A stretch of 64,000 nucleotides of DNA, from contig WIXG01000150.1 of the NCBI GenBank assembly GCA_009869945.1, positions 62,001 through 126,000 of the forward strand. Direction: 5' to 3'. Positions 14,601-27,100 of this stretch are shown one piece after another. Below the pieces are notes generated by a model. It was given only the letters and a program-made list of their open reading frames with translations. It was not told where the DNA came from and did no database searches. Both the position numbers and the translations under genes were made by a program. Within the stretch, counting starts at the first letter, position 1; the number at the start of each line of letters is the position of its first letter. This DNA comes from Mesaphorura yosii. Taxonomy: Eukaryota > Arthropoda > Collembola > Poduromorpha > Tullbergiidae.

Positions 14601-17600
14601 GAAGTGAACCAAGAATTTGAAAGAGGCCAGTCTCCAGTTCACAAGAAAAAATTCCAACAAGAAAGCTCCTTGATCTCTATTCGAATTTGTTTCTCCACAA
14701 GTTGTTGATGAAAAGACTCGTACACACTCGCAGAAAAGCTAATAAAGGAGTGACCACAAACTGGAACTGCGCACGGCCTTCAGGATTCTGGAGGATGTTT
14801 ATTTTTAGCGAGCTGTTTTTCATTGAATAATTCAGTAAGACTTTCTTTTAGATTCGAAATTCATCCATTTTCAACTATGAACATATGGCCCATGAGCGGT
14901 GAGCATTATGCTGAAGATTTCCACTTTGATCAGATGCAATTGTTAATGCTTGAATGGTTGACAGATTTTTCCATTCAAGATATTCTTGACGCCTTCGTGC
15001 TGCCTATCCTTGTCGATGATAAATCGTGTCTTTGATCCCTAAACTTGATCTAATTCTGAAATTCTGAGCTTTGAAATTGGAGAAATGAGCGTCAGTGAAA
15101 AGAGAAATTCCGACACGGTGATAGATGGGGCAGAAGGTGTTCAATCCAAGTTTGGTCGCTCTTTTACATCAGCATTAATTTTGCTGGAAGCCTCATTCGT
15201 TTCCTTCCAGCGTTCAAGGGCAAGGCTATTTGAGCCTCTGCTCTTGCTTTAGGTTTTACGTCGTTGTTGAGGATAAACGGATCATTAACCAAAATTACAC
15301 TTTACACTGCGCGGTGGTACTCTGCTGTATTGTCCAGATCCCGTTCGCCCCATAAATTTTACGAGAGCTTGCATAATCAGATCGTAGCACGAGCTTATTT
15401 TCCACTGCATCGCCATTGCCATCATGGGTTTGATGCTTATTTATGCGTCCCCTTACGATTATTGTTGTCCTCGGCCCTCATCCGGCATTCCAATTCCCGT
15501 CATTATCATTATACTACGAGCCAGTGCCGCATTTGCAAGCCCTTTATAGTTTAAGTTCGAGTGACTTTGTGTTTAATGCGATTTTTGATAGGTGGTTTAT
15601 GTCATTTGTGTGTATCGTATTCCCAGCAGTGTGTCTGGACTGCTTCAGCTTGTGCTTTCTGTATTCAAAGGATATAAAGCGAACCCGAGAATGAAGCCTT
15701 AAAAGTATTACAAGATGAAATAGTTGCTTACTGGTACCAGCCCTCTGGCCATGTTTCCAGACTTGTAGTGCTTCGATCCTGCCTCGCCTCTGCCTTGGAG
15801 CAAACAACAAAATTGCCTTTGTCATTAGGTTTCCTCTGTAGCTTTGTCGCCGCTTAGAATCGTAAAATAATTTTATATCTCCCCATGAACGCCGTGACAT
15901 TTTGATCTCATGGACATCAACATCGTTGCCGTCCGCGTGCTGGAGAATTTGCCAACGTACGCATCTTGGCATTGCTCAATTCAATAGGCGATGGCGGTGC
16001 TTCGCTTCCTCGTCTGTTGCACAACACAGAATTGTGTGTTTGCCCAGTTGAGAACTTTTTGGGTCAAAATTAAGTGCACTCAATTAAGAACGTGATTACG
16101 TGACTTTGGCAATGTTTGTTCCAATTCCTTTTACCTTCGGTTTCATCTGCGATATGCGCGACCCGCTTTACGAAGTTTCAGAAGAAATGAGCACCAAATC
16201 AAAGAACTGAAATCCAAATGATTTGAGAAATAGAATATAGTCCAAGTAGAACTTGCATGGCTTAAGGCATTTGCACTGTAATTGGCAGAAGGGACAATTA
16301 TTCAATTACTTGAACATTTCATACTTGCGAGATTTGAAGCATAATTCACAGCTGTTGTGACCAAACTTCATTTTAAGAAGATCGCATCACATTAATTTAA
16401 TTAATTATATAATGAAAATACACAACTATAAATCAGAAATCGGTTAAATCTGATAATATGCACACGCCATTTAAGTTTTCGCAAATGTTTCAAAAAGCAT
16501 GCTTTACGTTACTGGTTTAAATTTGCTCAGCTTCACGGTCAGGTATTCTGAGCCAAATCAGTTTGGCATGCATCTAACATCGTCAATGGACAGGTTCGTG
16601 TGAAGTCCACTGATGCAGATTTGTCGTTTTCTTAGGATTGTACCTGTACGTGCTCGTGGTGCAGACATTCCAAACCCAAACGGAAAATATTAAATTGCGA
16701 GTCTACACCGCAATCGGATGGGGTAAGTTTGGATTTTTTGCGACTCCAAGTCAATTGAATTTCACGACATAATTAATGCGCATATTCAGCTGTTGCTGTA
16801 CTTATAACGCAGACTCGGCCCTAAGTTTCTATTCTAGGCTGACATTCACGATTCAAAGAAAAAAAATAATGAGGCGCTTAAGTCTTGACATTTAGGAATG
16901 CGTAGAAATATTCTGTGGAGGTGCGGACGTTTAAGCTCTATTTTTACGACAGTGTGATACATTACATAATGAAAATGCCTCCGGAAAATCACTCCATTTT
17001 AATCATTTACGTGTGAAGCACAAGTTAACCCTCACTTAGACTAACGGCTCGCGCTTTGACATTTTTGCAATCCGGGACTTCCTATTTCGGGATGTAAGGC
17101 TGTGCTAATCCTCAGAGCAGTTAACAGCAGGATCAATTTCACACATTTTTATGGCACCACATTGAGAATGAGTCATAATAATAGTCGAAGCAAAGTCATG
17201 GCCGTGAGCTACGGCGTGCAAGAGTTTATCGCAGAGAAAATGAGGTTTTCGAAAATCTCTCTTGCCGAATATGAGCTTCGGTTAAGTTGACTTTAGTCCA
17301 TGGGTCCCACCTCCGGCTTTATTAATCTATAAAAATCCCCATACTTGTGGATAGATTTTTATATTTGTGGTTGTGCGAAACGAAACATTTATGAAAAACA
17401 AGACCTTTGCTCCTGCCTCGTGGGCGATCTTGGATTAGTGTCTAGTACCAACGCCTAGCTTTATTGTGCAACTTTATATTGCGAATTTTATTTCAGGACT
17501 CCCGTTGTTCATTGTGATTGGATGGTCAATTGTGAAATGGCAAACGGTAAACTCATCTTACAATAAACTAAATTACGCTAAGCCGGAAGCTAAGCCACCG

Positions 17601-19339
17601 TACATCGTGTTTTGTTGTTACTCTCCTTGCGCGTGGCTTCCAGGATTTCAGTTGCAGTGTGGAATGAGACAAAAGCGCTTTTTCCAGATTATTCACTTGC
17701 ATTGTGAATCTGGCTGAATAAACTCTTTTTCGTATAGGGAATCTGTCAGGGTTAAGCTTACAATCAATTCAATTGATCATTCAGCCGTTTCGATTCGACT
17801 CCCAAAGGGACTTACAGTAGACCGGAAAGATGTAGCCAAGTACGGCTTAGAATCTCTTGAATTTAATTTTGTTGAATTCTTTGAACTTCGAATTTTTCGG
17901 CATTTCTTGATATTTTTATTGAAACTCTGCTCTGAGATGTTGCAAATCTAGTTGAAGTGGTCCCGAAGAGCCAATTTGTAAAGTTTACGTGTACAACTTT
18001 CAAGCAAATGTTTTGCAATGAGAACGTTCTTGCAGTCTTGATTAGATGCGTCCTATCCTCAGACCATGTGCTTGATATCCTTTGTTTGATTTTCTTTGCA
18101 AATAGTTTCGTGCTCCATCTGAAACTGGAGCTTCCTCCGATATCGAGCTGTCCTTGAACAGCATGTCTTGTGGATTCATCAATGATGAAAATTACTACGA
18201 CTGGATTTACAAAGCACCATTCATTCTCATTCTGTTTGTGAATGTTGTCTTTCTTCTGCGTATTATGTGGGTGAGTTGTGAGTTCCATTCCGGCTGTCAG
18301 AAACTTTCCAATTTTTTTTATCTTGAAACGTTTCGGGAGTTGAAATATCTTTATCTTTTTCAATTCTGCATGAAGGTTCTGATTACCAAGTTGCGGTCCA
18401 CCACCAATCCTGAGACAAAGCAATCGAGGAAGGCAGCCAAAGCTTTTCTCGTCCTGGTTCCACTGCTAGGCATCACATACATCTTTACATTAGCCGGGCC
18501 AAGAAAATTGTCCGCATTTGTTTATTTCCGGGCTTCATTGATCTCAACTCAGGTAAATGAGGAAGTTTATATACAAACATGCAGTATGCACCTGCTTGTT
18601 CAAAAGATCGAATCTTTCAGCGGATGCCGAACTTGCCACAAGTGATCACAGAGAACTTTATGTGGATTTTCTTTTAAATTGCAGGGATTTATTGTGGCAT
18701 TGTTTTATTGTTTCTTGAATGGCGAGGTCAAGCGATCGGTGCGACATCGCTGGAACCGGTCAAATTGCTGCACTTCATTGAGAAATTTTGTGTGCTGCTG
18801 CGGTCGCTGTTGGTGGGGTCCGAATGGACGGCGAAATCGCCTGCAGCAAGTCCATGAATGGTCATCGCGCTCCAGGAATGAAAGTATTCGGTATTTCTAA
18901 AATAATTGTTCTGTCCCGGACGAGCTCACCACCCTTTCCAAGCACTTCACTTGACCCTGCTTGAAATTTGAAACGTGAAATTCCTGCTTTACTTTCCCCT
19001 AAATGTTTAAATCTTTCGTCCATTTACGAAATTCTCTAATGCATATGAATATTATATCGGCTCCAACGTTCTTTCATGCAGAGTAAAATTTTCATTTGTT
19101 CCAGATTGTACACTCCAGCAGGTCACCCTTACAGAAAAAGAGAATCTGACGGAAGTGAAACAACAATGACGAGTGTGTATGGTGGTGGATCAACTGCAGG
19201 AGCAAACGGAGCCCAGGCATTTCATGCGCCGCCACAAGGCACGTCGACCAGAACTCCGAAATTGTTGACCTTGCAAGTCAACTCATTGCTGACCCAAGAA
19301 TCTGTTAACAACTTGAATCGGAGGAACAATTATACTTGA
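2644..19339 (+). CDS. Dh44R: Class B (secretin-family) GPCR, diuretic hormone 44 / CRF receptor-like, copy 1
   Basis: Seven-transmembrane neuropeptide receptor of the CRF-like DH44 receptor family, expected in the plasma membrane and, as the family does, coupling to Gs and cAMP. Eleven coding exons: 2644-3008, 3100-3179, 4066-4258, 12189-12291, 12398-12488, 16636-16722, 17497-17546, 18106-18270, 18376-18552, 18685-18890, 19105-19339; all phases join to 583 aa. The hormone-binding domain has six cysteines (about C78, C113, C122, C136, C155, C171) and a CWPPTP motif. TM1 is in exon 3, TM2 (LRNKIHTQL) in exon 4, TM3 (NFFWMFVEG) in exons 5-6, TM4 in 6-7 (GWG), TM5 in 8, TM6 (KLR...LLGITY) in 9, TM7 in 10. 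N-glycosylation sites lie at about N36, N61 and N163. The start is the first in-frame ATG of exon 1; no signal peptide is visible, so an upstream exon may be missing. The exon 8 acceptor and exon 10 donor are weak. A poly(A) signal is at 19614. DH44 versus another CRF-like ligand is inferred. Confidence 0.88.
8071..8462 (+). other. Candidate tryptophan-rich coding exon inside receptor intron
   Basis: An ATG in good context (a run of A and C just before it) opens 130 codons that end at a clean gtaag donor at 8463. The product has two related segments, GGRFWKWQN and PRWWRWQN, each followed by a Ser/Thr-rich stretch ending FSTS. The donor is phase 2, the same phase the receptor exon at 12189 accepts, so this could be an alternative first exon that makes a receptor lacking its ligand-binding domain and TM1. 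Two other frames are also open across the same stretch, which weakens the coding case. I do not recognise the protein. Confidence 0.25.
10457..10482 (+). repeat. Perfect 10-bp hairpin, 6-nt loop
   Basis: GCAGCCATTT at 10457-10466 is the exact reverse complement of AAATGGCTGC at 10473-10482, with the loop TTGTAT between. It lies in intron 3 of receptor copy 1, about 0.7 kb upstream of the nested SnoaL-like gene. It is too short to call a microRNA precursor. Confidence 0.5.
11148..11183 (+). promoter_or_regulatory. TATA box and initiator of the nested SnoaL-like gene
   Basis: TATAAAAG at 11148-11155 is followed, at the expected spacing, by an arthropod initiator TCAGT at 11179-11183, giving a predicted start of transcription at about 11181. 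The coding start is 116 nt further on. This supports an independent transcription unit inside the receptor intron. Confidence 0.65.
11297..11885 (+). CDS. Secreted SnoaL-like / NTF2-fold protein
   Basis: Two exons, 11297-11339 and 11431-11885, join (phase 1) to a 165-aa protein. Residues 1 to about 20 form a signal peptide ([13 protein letters not shown]...), so the product is probably secreted. The rest resembles the SnoaL-like branch of the NTF2 fold: a first helix with [10 protein letters not shown], then [11 protein letters not shown], a hydrophobic strand (NLVFVHLKS) and the closing [15 protein letters not shown], ending in a proline-rich tail. Relatives with the DYIQH and EHW signatures are mostly bacterial proteins of unknown or cyclase-like function; the substrate here is unknown. 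The gene lies on the same strand as its host receptor and has its own TATA box, initiator and poly(A) signal (11974-11979). Its even, C/G-ending codon choice differs from the AT-rich intron around it. The bacterial resemblance suggests old horizontal transfer followed by gain of an intron and a secretion signal; this is inference. Confidence 0.85.
12489..16635 (+). other. Intron 5 of receptor copy 1
   Basis: A 4.1 kb intron between the TM3 exon and the next receptor exon. The largest open frames (12812-13355 minus, 15544-15972 minus) show no family resemblance or splice context, and I see no gene in it. Confidence 0.6.
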
Positions 19340-20926
19340 ATCTCATCAAAGGTTTTAATCAAAGCTACAAAAGTAATTTTCTTATTAGTAGTTACAAATT
19401 GCTAATACTGTTGGTGTGTATTGTAATTGTTGTACAGGGAAAGAAAAAGAGCATCGCTTCGTACAAATCTTGAAATTAACTGATGTTGTATTAGTATTTA
19501 TTGATGACGAGTCACGACAATCAAAAAGAGTTGCTATAGTGTGTAATTTTAAGCTCATAATCTGTTGAAATATTTTTGTGACATTCTTTTAAAGATTCTA
19601 CTTAATGAATTATAATAAATTAAACTTGAGCCAAGAGCTGGAGCTCGGCTGATTGTTTCAAATAGGCCTGAGATTGAAGCGTGATTTTCTTTACTGGTGC
19701 TTGCAATGCTGAGATGGACGAATTTATCAAAATTAGCAAACAGAAATATTTTCGTCAGTGCACCTTGTACTTGATGCATCTAATAAGCGTACTCAATGTT
19801 CGCTAAAATTGTGTCAGTAATTTATAGTCAACCGTAGTTCGTAGTTGTCGATTATAACAGTGTCTAGTGGTATTTGTCATAGCGTACCTACTAATTCTTG
19901 ACCAATATTTAGGATAAGGAAAATTGATGAGAAGATAAGTTGTGTTGTGAATTCACGCTAGATTTAAGATTAGTATTTATTTTAATAGATTCTGTATTCG
20001 GAATTAAGAATTTTGAGCACACCAATAAAGATATAATTTGTCTTGTGAAGGGTCACGTTTACTTCCCAAAGCCCGTCTATAGTGTTTGCGTCACTCGTTG
20101 GAGTCGCTGTCGTTTCTTTTCGCTAAGCCAAGTCTCATTTCGCCATTTGTTGAGTTGAATACAGGAAGACTCAACAATGGTCGCTCGATAAAAAAAACTT
20201 GCGCGGTTGTGATTTCCTTTCGCTGCGACTCTATCGTAAAATATTTATTATAAACTCTGTCGGAATTAATTAGAATTTTATAGTCTTGTCGTGTGCATAT
20301 AAAAATTGTAGCCATGCGACGCCAACACCATATGAAATGGCAATGGCAATGAATTTGGCAAAAAAGTGAATGGGGATTTATAACAAAGAGGAGTTAATGC
20401 TGCCTGTGGCTGCTGCAAAGCACGGAGTGGGGTCTCTGATGACTTGACCTTCTCTTCGCATTTAAGTTTGACGAGTTCTTCTTTGCAACTGCACCAGCCC
20501 AGCTTACGCACGAGCGACCAAATAAAGGCAATTGACAAGATTGTCTGACTGCCCCACCAGTATAGCGATAGCATACTCTACTCGATGAATGATGCTTCCG
20601 GCATGTTGTACGCTGCACTTGTTCCTCTCATGCAACGCAGACGATTATTATTAGAATATTAAAGTAGACACAAACCTATAATCACTGTAAACAATCAATT
20701 TTCAAGTTGTAATTGCACAGTTGATGACGATGAGTCATTTGTACTCTTTTCCTCTTTGACATTCAAAGGCAAAGCTCAATTTGTCCAACCATGCACTTCA
20801 ATTCAATCTGTATACAACGTCAGCGTGATTGTGATGACGTAGAAATCGAGACAACATCTTTGTTGATTTTGCTACAGGAAGTCAGGGCGAAGAAAAAATG
20901 TTGATTGTACTTTGTTTCAACTGCAG
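19340..20926. other. Intergenic, 3' UTR of receptor copy 1 then upstream region
   Basis: The left part holds the probable 3' UTR of receptor copy 1, with AATAAA at 19614-19619. The remainder has no recognisable gene; the overlapping minus-strand frames at 20278-20618 look like chance. Confidence 0.5.
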
Positions 20927-20963
20927 TATAAAAACTGAGCCGATTTCTTGGAGGAGTTACAGT
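20927..20963 (+). promoter_or_regulatory. TATA box and initiator-like site of the small secreted peptide gene
   Basis: TATAAAAA at 20927-20934 is followed by TTACAGTT at about 20957-20964, an initiator-like match placing the transcript start at about 20961. A short 5' UTR then leads to the ATG at 21046. Confidence 0.55.
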
Positions 20964-21045
20964 TTGCAACTACAAGTTCTCGCAATAAGAACAATTTCAA
21001 CCTCCTAATTCATCAGATTCAAAATCTGCAACAAACTTCGACATC

Positions 21046-21343
21046 ATGATGAAATACGTAAGTCACCGCTTCAACCAAATCGCGTATCCACAGCCCAGCG
21101 TGCATTCCATTCAACTTAATCTTACTTGTAATTCTTTGCCTTTCGCAGGTGATTGTTCTTTTGGCTCTCGTTGCTGTTGCCGCAGCCCAATACATCGCCT
21201 ACACCGGCGCTGGTATTAGCGGACCCAACTTGCACCCGGGCTTTGCGAGCTCAGCAAGCACTGGCATCAGAAGATACGGATCAACTGGTGGACTCCTCAC
21301 CACTGGATACGTAGCTGCTGCGCCAGGAGCCGTCTTCTTGTAA
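21046..21343 (+). CDS. Small secreted Gly/Ala/Ser-rich peptide
   Basis: Exon 1 (21046-21057) encodes only Met-Met-Lys-Tyr, and exon 2 (21149-21343) the rest, giving 68 aa. The N-terminus is a classic signal peptide (VIVLLALVAVAAAQ), with cleavage likely after AAA. The mature part of about 50 residues is rich in Gly, Ala, Ser, Thr and Tyr and ends AAPGAVFL; it has no cysteines. A split within the first few codons of the signal peptide is typical of arthropod cuticle protein genes, and the composition fits a small cuticular or silk-like protein. There is no dibasic neuropeptide cassette apart from one RR. A poly(A) signal is at 21499-21504. The cuticular role is inferred from composition only. 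Confidence 0.75.
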
Positions 21344-21810
21344 ATTGCGGAACATTTGTAGTTTGCCCAACACCATCAAGCTAGAAACTGTCAACATCTT
21401 TAGTTTTTTGTCTTGTAACTCTTCAAATGCTTTACATTTAACTTTGTAGTTCTTCCATTGTTTAATGCGTACCGACATCTCTGCGTTAAAATATTGGAAA
21501 TAAATTTCAGTGTCTCGCACAATTTGTGCTGCAGACAGGAATTAATTGGATGGAAATTCTAGAACTTGAAACATTATTGCGACCAACCACAAAACAAAGA
21601 CACCATCTCAAATTCTCAATGCAGCGAGCGCCGGTAAACATTCGAACAATTCGAAGTCAAAGCGTGTACCTCGATGTTATTGTGGGCATCTGCGTTATCT
21701 TCGGGGTTTAAAAGTTCAGACTATTCAGACTCACGGTTTAATCCAAATTCCGTAATAGTAATTTGAGCCAATTCAGCGCTTCAAGAATTAAGTGCCACAT
21801 GTTTTGATAA

Positions 21811-23350
21811 ATGATACAAATGGCGACTGAAGTGCAGGAAGCAGCAGTGGAATTGCCTGACCACACTAATGGAAATGGAAACCTGGAAGGATCATTAGAG
21901 GACAACGTTGTTTCTAAGAAGATTAAGTTGGATTCTTCAACTGCGAGGCCAATTTTACTCTTCATAGTTAAGCACAATTTATACATTCATGCAAGGTGTG
22001 AGGATCATCCCGAGTAAGTGTGCTAATCTTGATGCTTTTAAGACTTGGCAAATTGAATATAATAGTTGCGCTCTCTATCAGGTACGACTCTAATTCCACA
22101 GGATTTAAAGAAATAGACATCATTGACATTTCGAAGTATATTCAAAATCGTCCTATGTAAGTACGCGTAAGAGTGACCCGCCTATTCAGTTCATTTTATG
22201 TTTGTGTTCCTTTGCTAGAGCTGAAGCTGGAGATCTGGCAATAACTTCAGCGAATGCGAGTGTAGATTTTAAGTTGATATGCTGTTCTGACAATCAGAAG
22301 AATGTCTACATATTTACACGATCACCATTGCCGTCATCACCTGAGATTCAAAAGCAATCTTGGGAGTTATTTGCAACCTTAGAGCTGAAACCAAGACCTT
22401 TGACTAATATGCAATTCAACAAGAAAATGACAAAGCTGATTATGACCGGTGAGCAATTTCTGTTTTAAATATTGTCAACTTCAATCTGTAATGTGTCATA
22501 TCGTTTGTGATTCCTTAGATAAAAGTGGACATGTCTACACTTCTTCAATCCAGCCATACGAGAATAACTTAATTTCTTCACCAGCAAGAATTCTTGGGCA
22601 TTGCTCTTTTATCACGGATACGGTAAGTTCAAAATATAACACAAGACGATCTGAATTACTGAATAGTAAGCTATACAACCTTTAGATTCTCAGCGAGAAC
22701 GAAAAATTCATCCTCACAAGTGACCGTGATCACAAAATCAGAATGTCACATTTTCCAGAAGCGCATGACATCGAAAGATACTTCCTGGGACACACGGATC
22801 CTGTTGCCTTCATCAAAATACTGAAAAACGATTCCATTCTTGTGTCGGTAGCTGAGGTAAATACTCAACATTGTGGAACACGGATATTTAGTGTACATGA
22901 ATTCAGTTCAAATCAGTTGGCTCCGCTCTTTAGAAGGGAAACATCATTGTTTGGCAATGGAAACCTGATCTCGATGATTGGAAGCCGCTTCCCAAGCTAC
23001 GTTTTGCTCAGTACACTGATTGTAAAATTGAAAGAGTTAAAATCAAAACTGGTTGTGCCTTCATGGATTCTGATGAAGTAATCAATGTTGCATTTCAGTG
23101 TTCCTGGTAAGACAGAAAAAGTACACAGTAGCTTTATCAGTCAACCATCCATATTGAGTCAGGGATTTATATTTTACTTAGTAGTGGGATTGGAATTAGG
23201 CTACAGTTGGATTTAAGGGAGCCTTGGACTACCGAAACAAAGCTGACTAGTCAAACATTCGATACTTCGGACTCCCATCAGCTGGCTGTATGTCAGGATT
23301 CCTTCTTGCAGTATGACAATGAGAAGAAAGTTCTCACTAAAATTTTGTAA
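21811..23350 (+). CDS. WDR4: tRNA (guanine-N7-)-methyltransferase non-catalytic subunit WDR4
   Basis: Beta-propeller partner of METTL1/Trm8; the heterodimer makes m7G at position 46 of tRNAs, mostly in the nucleus, and the fly orthologue (wuho) is needed in the germ line. Seven exons, 21811-22013, 22082-22156, 22219-22448, 22519-22622, 22686-22856, 22934-23106, 23182-23350, join without frame error to 374 aa. Recognition rests on the family's central blade, ILTSDRDHKIR followed by HDIERYFLGHTDPV, and on the later blade NIIVWQWKP. The N-terminus (about 45 residues) is acidic, ending in a basic KKIKLD that may be a nuclear signal. ATG at 21811 or 21820 could start it. All introns are 60-77 nt. 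The gene lies between the two receptor copies. A poly(A) signal is at 23385-23390. Confidence 0.93.
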
Positions 23351-24139
23351 AATTTTATTTTATTGATTAACTTTGGTGGGTTCAAATAAATTCTGTGATT
23401 CACTTTGAGATTAATCTTAAGTATAAATTCAATGGTATTCAGTGTCTTGAGGTAAATTACGCCACGACACCACCTACATGCCATTTACTAGACTACGCTA
23501 TAACTATCTATCGTATATTTTACATGCCTTGTAAATTTCAATTTGTAATTTGATTAAATAAGCGTTTTCTTCTCCCTCTTTTATAGTATGTGAGTAAACC
23601 CACATAAAATTCAAGCTAATATTAAAATCTTACAAGATTTTTAGTGCAAGTCCTTTTCGCGATGTGGGATTGGCCAAAGTACTCATCAATAAATAGTTTG
23701 GCACAAAAATAATAATTATATGTAATTATTTTCAAGCACCATTCGTTAGTCATCACAGTTCATTCGAAACTTAATCTAACATCAAAAACAGAGTTCAGTT
23801 AGTTGCTAATTCTCGAACCGTACTTGTAGTACAAACTTACTCGCTAAGAAGTAACATAAATTCAAAACAAGTGACTTAATTTCGCAAGGAACATGCAAAG
23901 AAGCCCAAACTTCTACGACACGCTAAGCATCTTAGCTGGAGAAATGCTGAATAATTGGTCTATCTTAAACAGTCCGTAAAAATGAGACATGGACATTTAA
24001 CTTAACATTCCAGGATAATTACGAGGAACACCAAGCCCACTAATTTAGGTGCACTTCCCTGAGAGTATCAGCGTCATTTAAAAATTCAAATTCATTTGCT
24101 CAAACATGTGTACAATTACAGGTGTTTACGAGTCGGTAA
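23351..24139. other. Intergenic between WDR4 and receptor copy 2
   Basis: Holds the WDR4 3' UTR with AATAAA at 23385-23390 and the 3' flank of the minus-strand receptor. It is AT-rich, and no gene was seen. Confidence 0.6.
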
Positions 24140-27100
24140 TTAGACTATCGTGCTGTGATTATTCGAATTGGAGTGCCGGCTGTATTGCGATCCGCGCAGA
24201 CTTGTCCACGGCGACGCAGGTGGATTCGTATTGGCATTTGCATTCGCATTAGGGTTGACGTTATTTGATGCTAAATGAACTGAAGTTGTCCTTGAATTGT
24301 TCTTGTTGTTAAAGACGGCCATTGTCTGATTCAGTTTTGGGCTTCCATTTAATGACGATCCGCGCACGGTTGTCATAGTCGTGATATCCGACACACCGGA
24401 GGATTCTCGTTTCCGGAATTCGTGAAAGTTCGGTGTGTACAATCTGCCAACAGAAAACGAAAATAACACTGAAGTTGATTGTCTCTTTGTGTCGTGCCGT
24501 TAGTGACATGTTCAGATAAAACACATTTACTACCGGTAGCTTGGCAAACGTTCTCGCCTTGTCAATAATTCAATTTCATTGTCCACGTTGGATCATCCTG
24601 GGAGCTTAAATCTTTAATACCACTCTTTCATTTTTGTGATGTAAAAGTTGTGAAAGGAGTGAGATGTGCGAAACAAAAGCTTTGCTCTGTTCTAACCTCA
24701 TTTCATCAAAGGGGATAAAGAAACACGGAAAACTGAAAGGGTTTCTGCCAGATCTTCAGGTTGGTCCAATAACAATAAGCGTCTGTAATCTTCCGAGAAT
24801 TTTATGGAATATTTTTTAATACTGTCAGAAAGAACCCCGAAGCATGAGAGCCTTCTGCACACGCACAGAACTATAACGTTTTTATTGGGCCAACAGCTTA
24901 CAGAAATAATTTGTCGAGAGACGTGGACGGAGGATTATGGCCCTCAGGTTCGGGCTCAAACTCAGAAAAAGTTATTGTTCCAAATATGAATGGATCCGAA
25001 ATTATTACACTTACTTGATACTTTCTGTTCGCGAGCGTGGCGGCGAGTCACGCATTTGTTGCACACTTTGCAGGCCTTCAAATTCACAACCGCAGCACGT
25101 GAAACGGGCAAACCACTCATGAACTCGGGACCAGTGGTGGCGGACTGCTGTACGAACCTCGGCGTTGCAGAAGCAGTATAAAAGTGCTACGAGGAAACCC
25201 TGCAACCATAAAAACCGCATTTTAACAACGGAGAATTCAATTAAGAGTGGTACACGAAATACGAAGCCAAGTGTGTTCTTCGTTTAACTGTCGTACTCTC
25301 TCAGCTGGTGACAGAGATTAAAATTGAATTAATCCAACTACTAGTCATTGATTCGCAGCTCAATCTCAAGCCCCTCGCACACATCAATCTATTTTGGGAA
25401 TTATCGATCGAAGACTCAGAATTTGGGAATAAATAATTTACGTTCGTACTTAAGTGTCTTCCGTGTGTCAGACGTCAGACCAGGAATTAAAAAATTCCAC
25501 AACACAGCTTAACAAACAAGAAGGCTTGTGTCTCCAAGCAGAGTATGGGAAAGAGAAAGTTTTGCCACGACTGAGTTTACAGAAAATTGAAAACCTTTTA
25601 GGAATTAGCACAAACTATCAAATATCAAGCTTAAGGTACTGAAGATGAGATTATAATTTGTTCTGGTTCAACGAATAACAAATTTGCTCTTTAATCTCAA
25701 AAGCATCGCGTTAGTTTACCTGCGTTGAAATCAATAAAGCTCGAACGTGTTCATAAATTGGAGTTTGCTTTGATCCTGTGAGAATCAGGAGGTACGTGAT
25801 CCCGAGTAGAGGCATCAAAACCAAAAGGGCTTTGGCGGCTTTACGGGACTGTTGAGTTTCTGGGTTCATGGCTGAACGGAGTTTGGTGATGAGAACCTGC
25901 AACAAGTCAATAAGTATGTAAAAGTGTCACCGAGTATGCTAAAATTATGGGAACAACGCCTTTAAAGTAATGGTTAAGTATTAAGTTGTTAACACTCTGT
26001 CGTGTCGCACAGTTAATTTGATAGTCGGATAATTGCTTATGCAAATTGAAAATTCCATGCACTTTGTTTCAATTTGAAATTAGCAAGCATTTAGATCTGG
26101 TTTTAACCGACTCGAATCAAATTTCGCAGGAAGCTGAAAGTACCTAGTCGCAAATGCTTACCCACATAATCTGGAATAGGAAAATAATGTTTCCAGCCAG
26201 GACGAAGATGACGGGAGCTTTATAAATCCAGTCGTAGCCGCTAATGTTCAGCCAGGGACACGATGGAAGCGGGTATTCCGGATCGTTGATCTTGTCATGT
26301 GAAATTCAAACAGACACTTCAATTAATATTTGTTCTTCATCGTCGGGAAAATTTCGTCAACTACAATAACGTATGATCATTATTATTGTTATGTGGAAAC
26401 TTTTGGCCAAGTGTGCTGCATCGCCTAAAACATTATCATCACAAGCAGCCTGTCTAGTACATGATGACGTTCGCCTGCACATTTCGCCGTGCTGCGCGAC
26501 CGCATGAAAGTGTGAGATGACGGCCAAATTCCCTGCCAAAAGTTTATTTTGACACTTTGAATTGGTGATTGGTGGAAGTTTTCCTTATGCAGCTGAAGGC
26601 CAGTCTCATTTCAGTGTCGGTGTCACAGCCCTCACAGCTCAATCCGCAGCAAAAAGATTGCAACATTGGCAATGACAATGACTCACACTAGGAAAGGACA
26701 GGACAAAGTTCGTTCCGTGCTTTTGATGGCTTGAAAAATGGGTAATCTCATGCAATACCGTGAAATATGGAAATCCATTTGAGGTTTGACTGTTATCAAA
26801 AGCCACATTGAAGTACGAGTGGGACGCACTTGAGAAGTTATTAGCATAATATTTGCAATCGAATCAAGTGCTTGAATATTGCTATTGTATGTGTTAACAG
26901 TAATGGCTCAGCCTGGTGTACCTCGCCTCGCCTCACGTTTTGTTCAGATTCGCATCAATAGAAATTTCAATTCTTTTGACAAGTCGAAAACAAGTTTTTG
27001 TGTCGACTACACCGGGATGCTGTCACTGTTGACTGTTCCTGGCAATCCTCATTTAGAGTTTCGGTTGATCCTTATTTAGGGAACATGTTGTTCGAACAAG

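Noticed and set aside
17863-18423. 186-codon minus-strand open frame
   Set aside because: It runs antisense to receptor exons 8 and 9, which are supported by splice sites and protein family resemblance, and itself resembles nothing.
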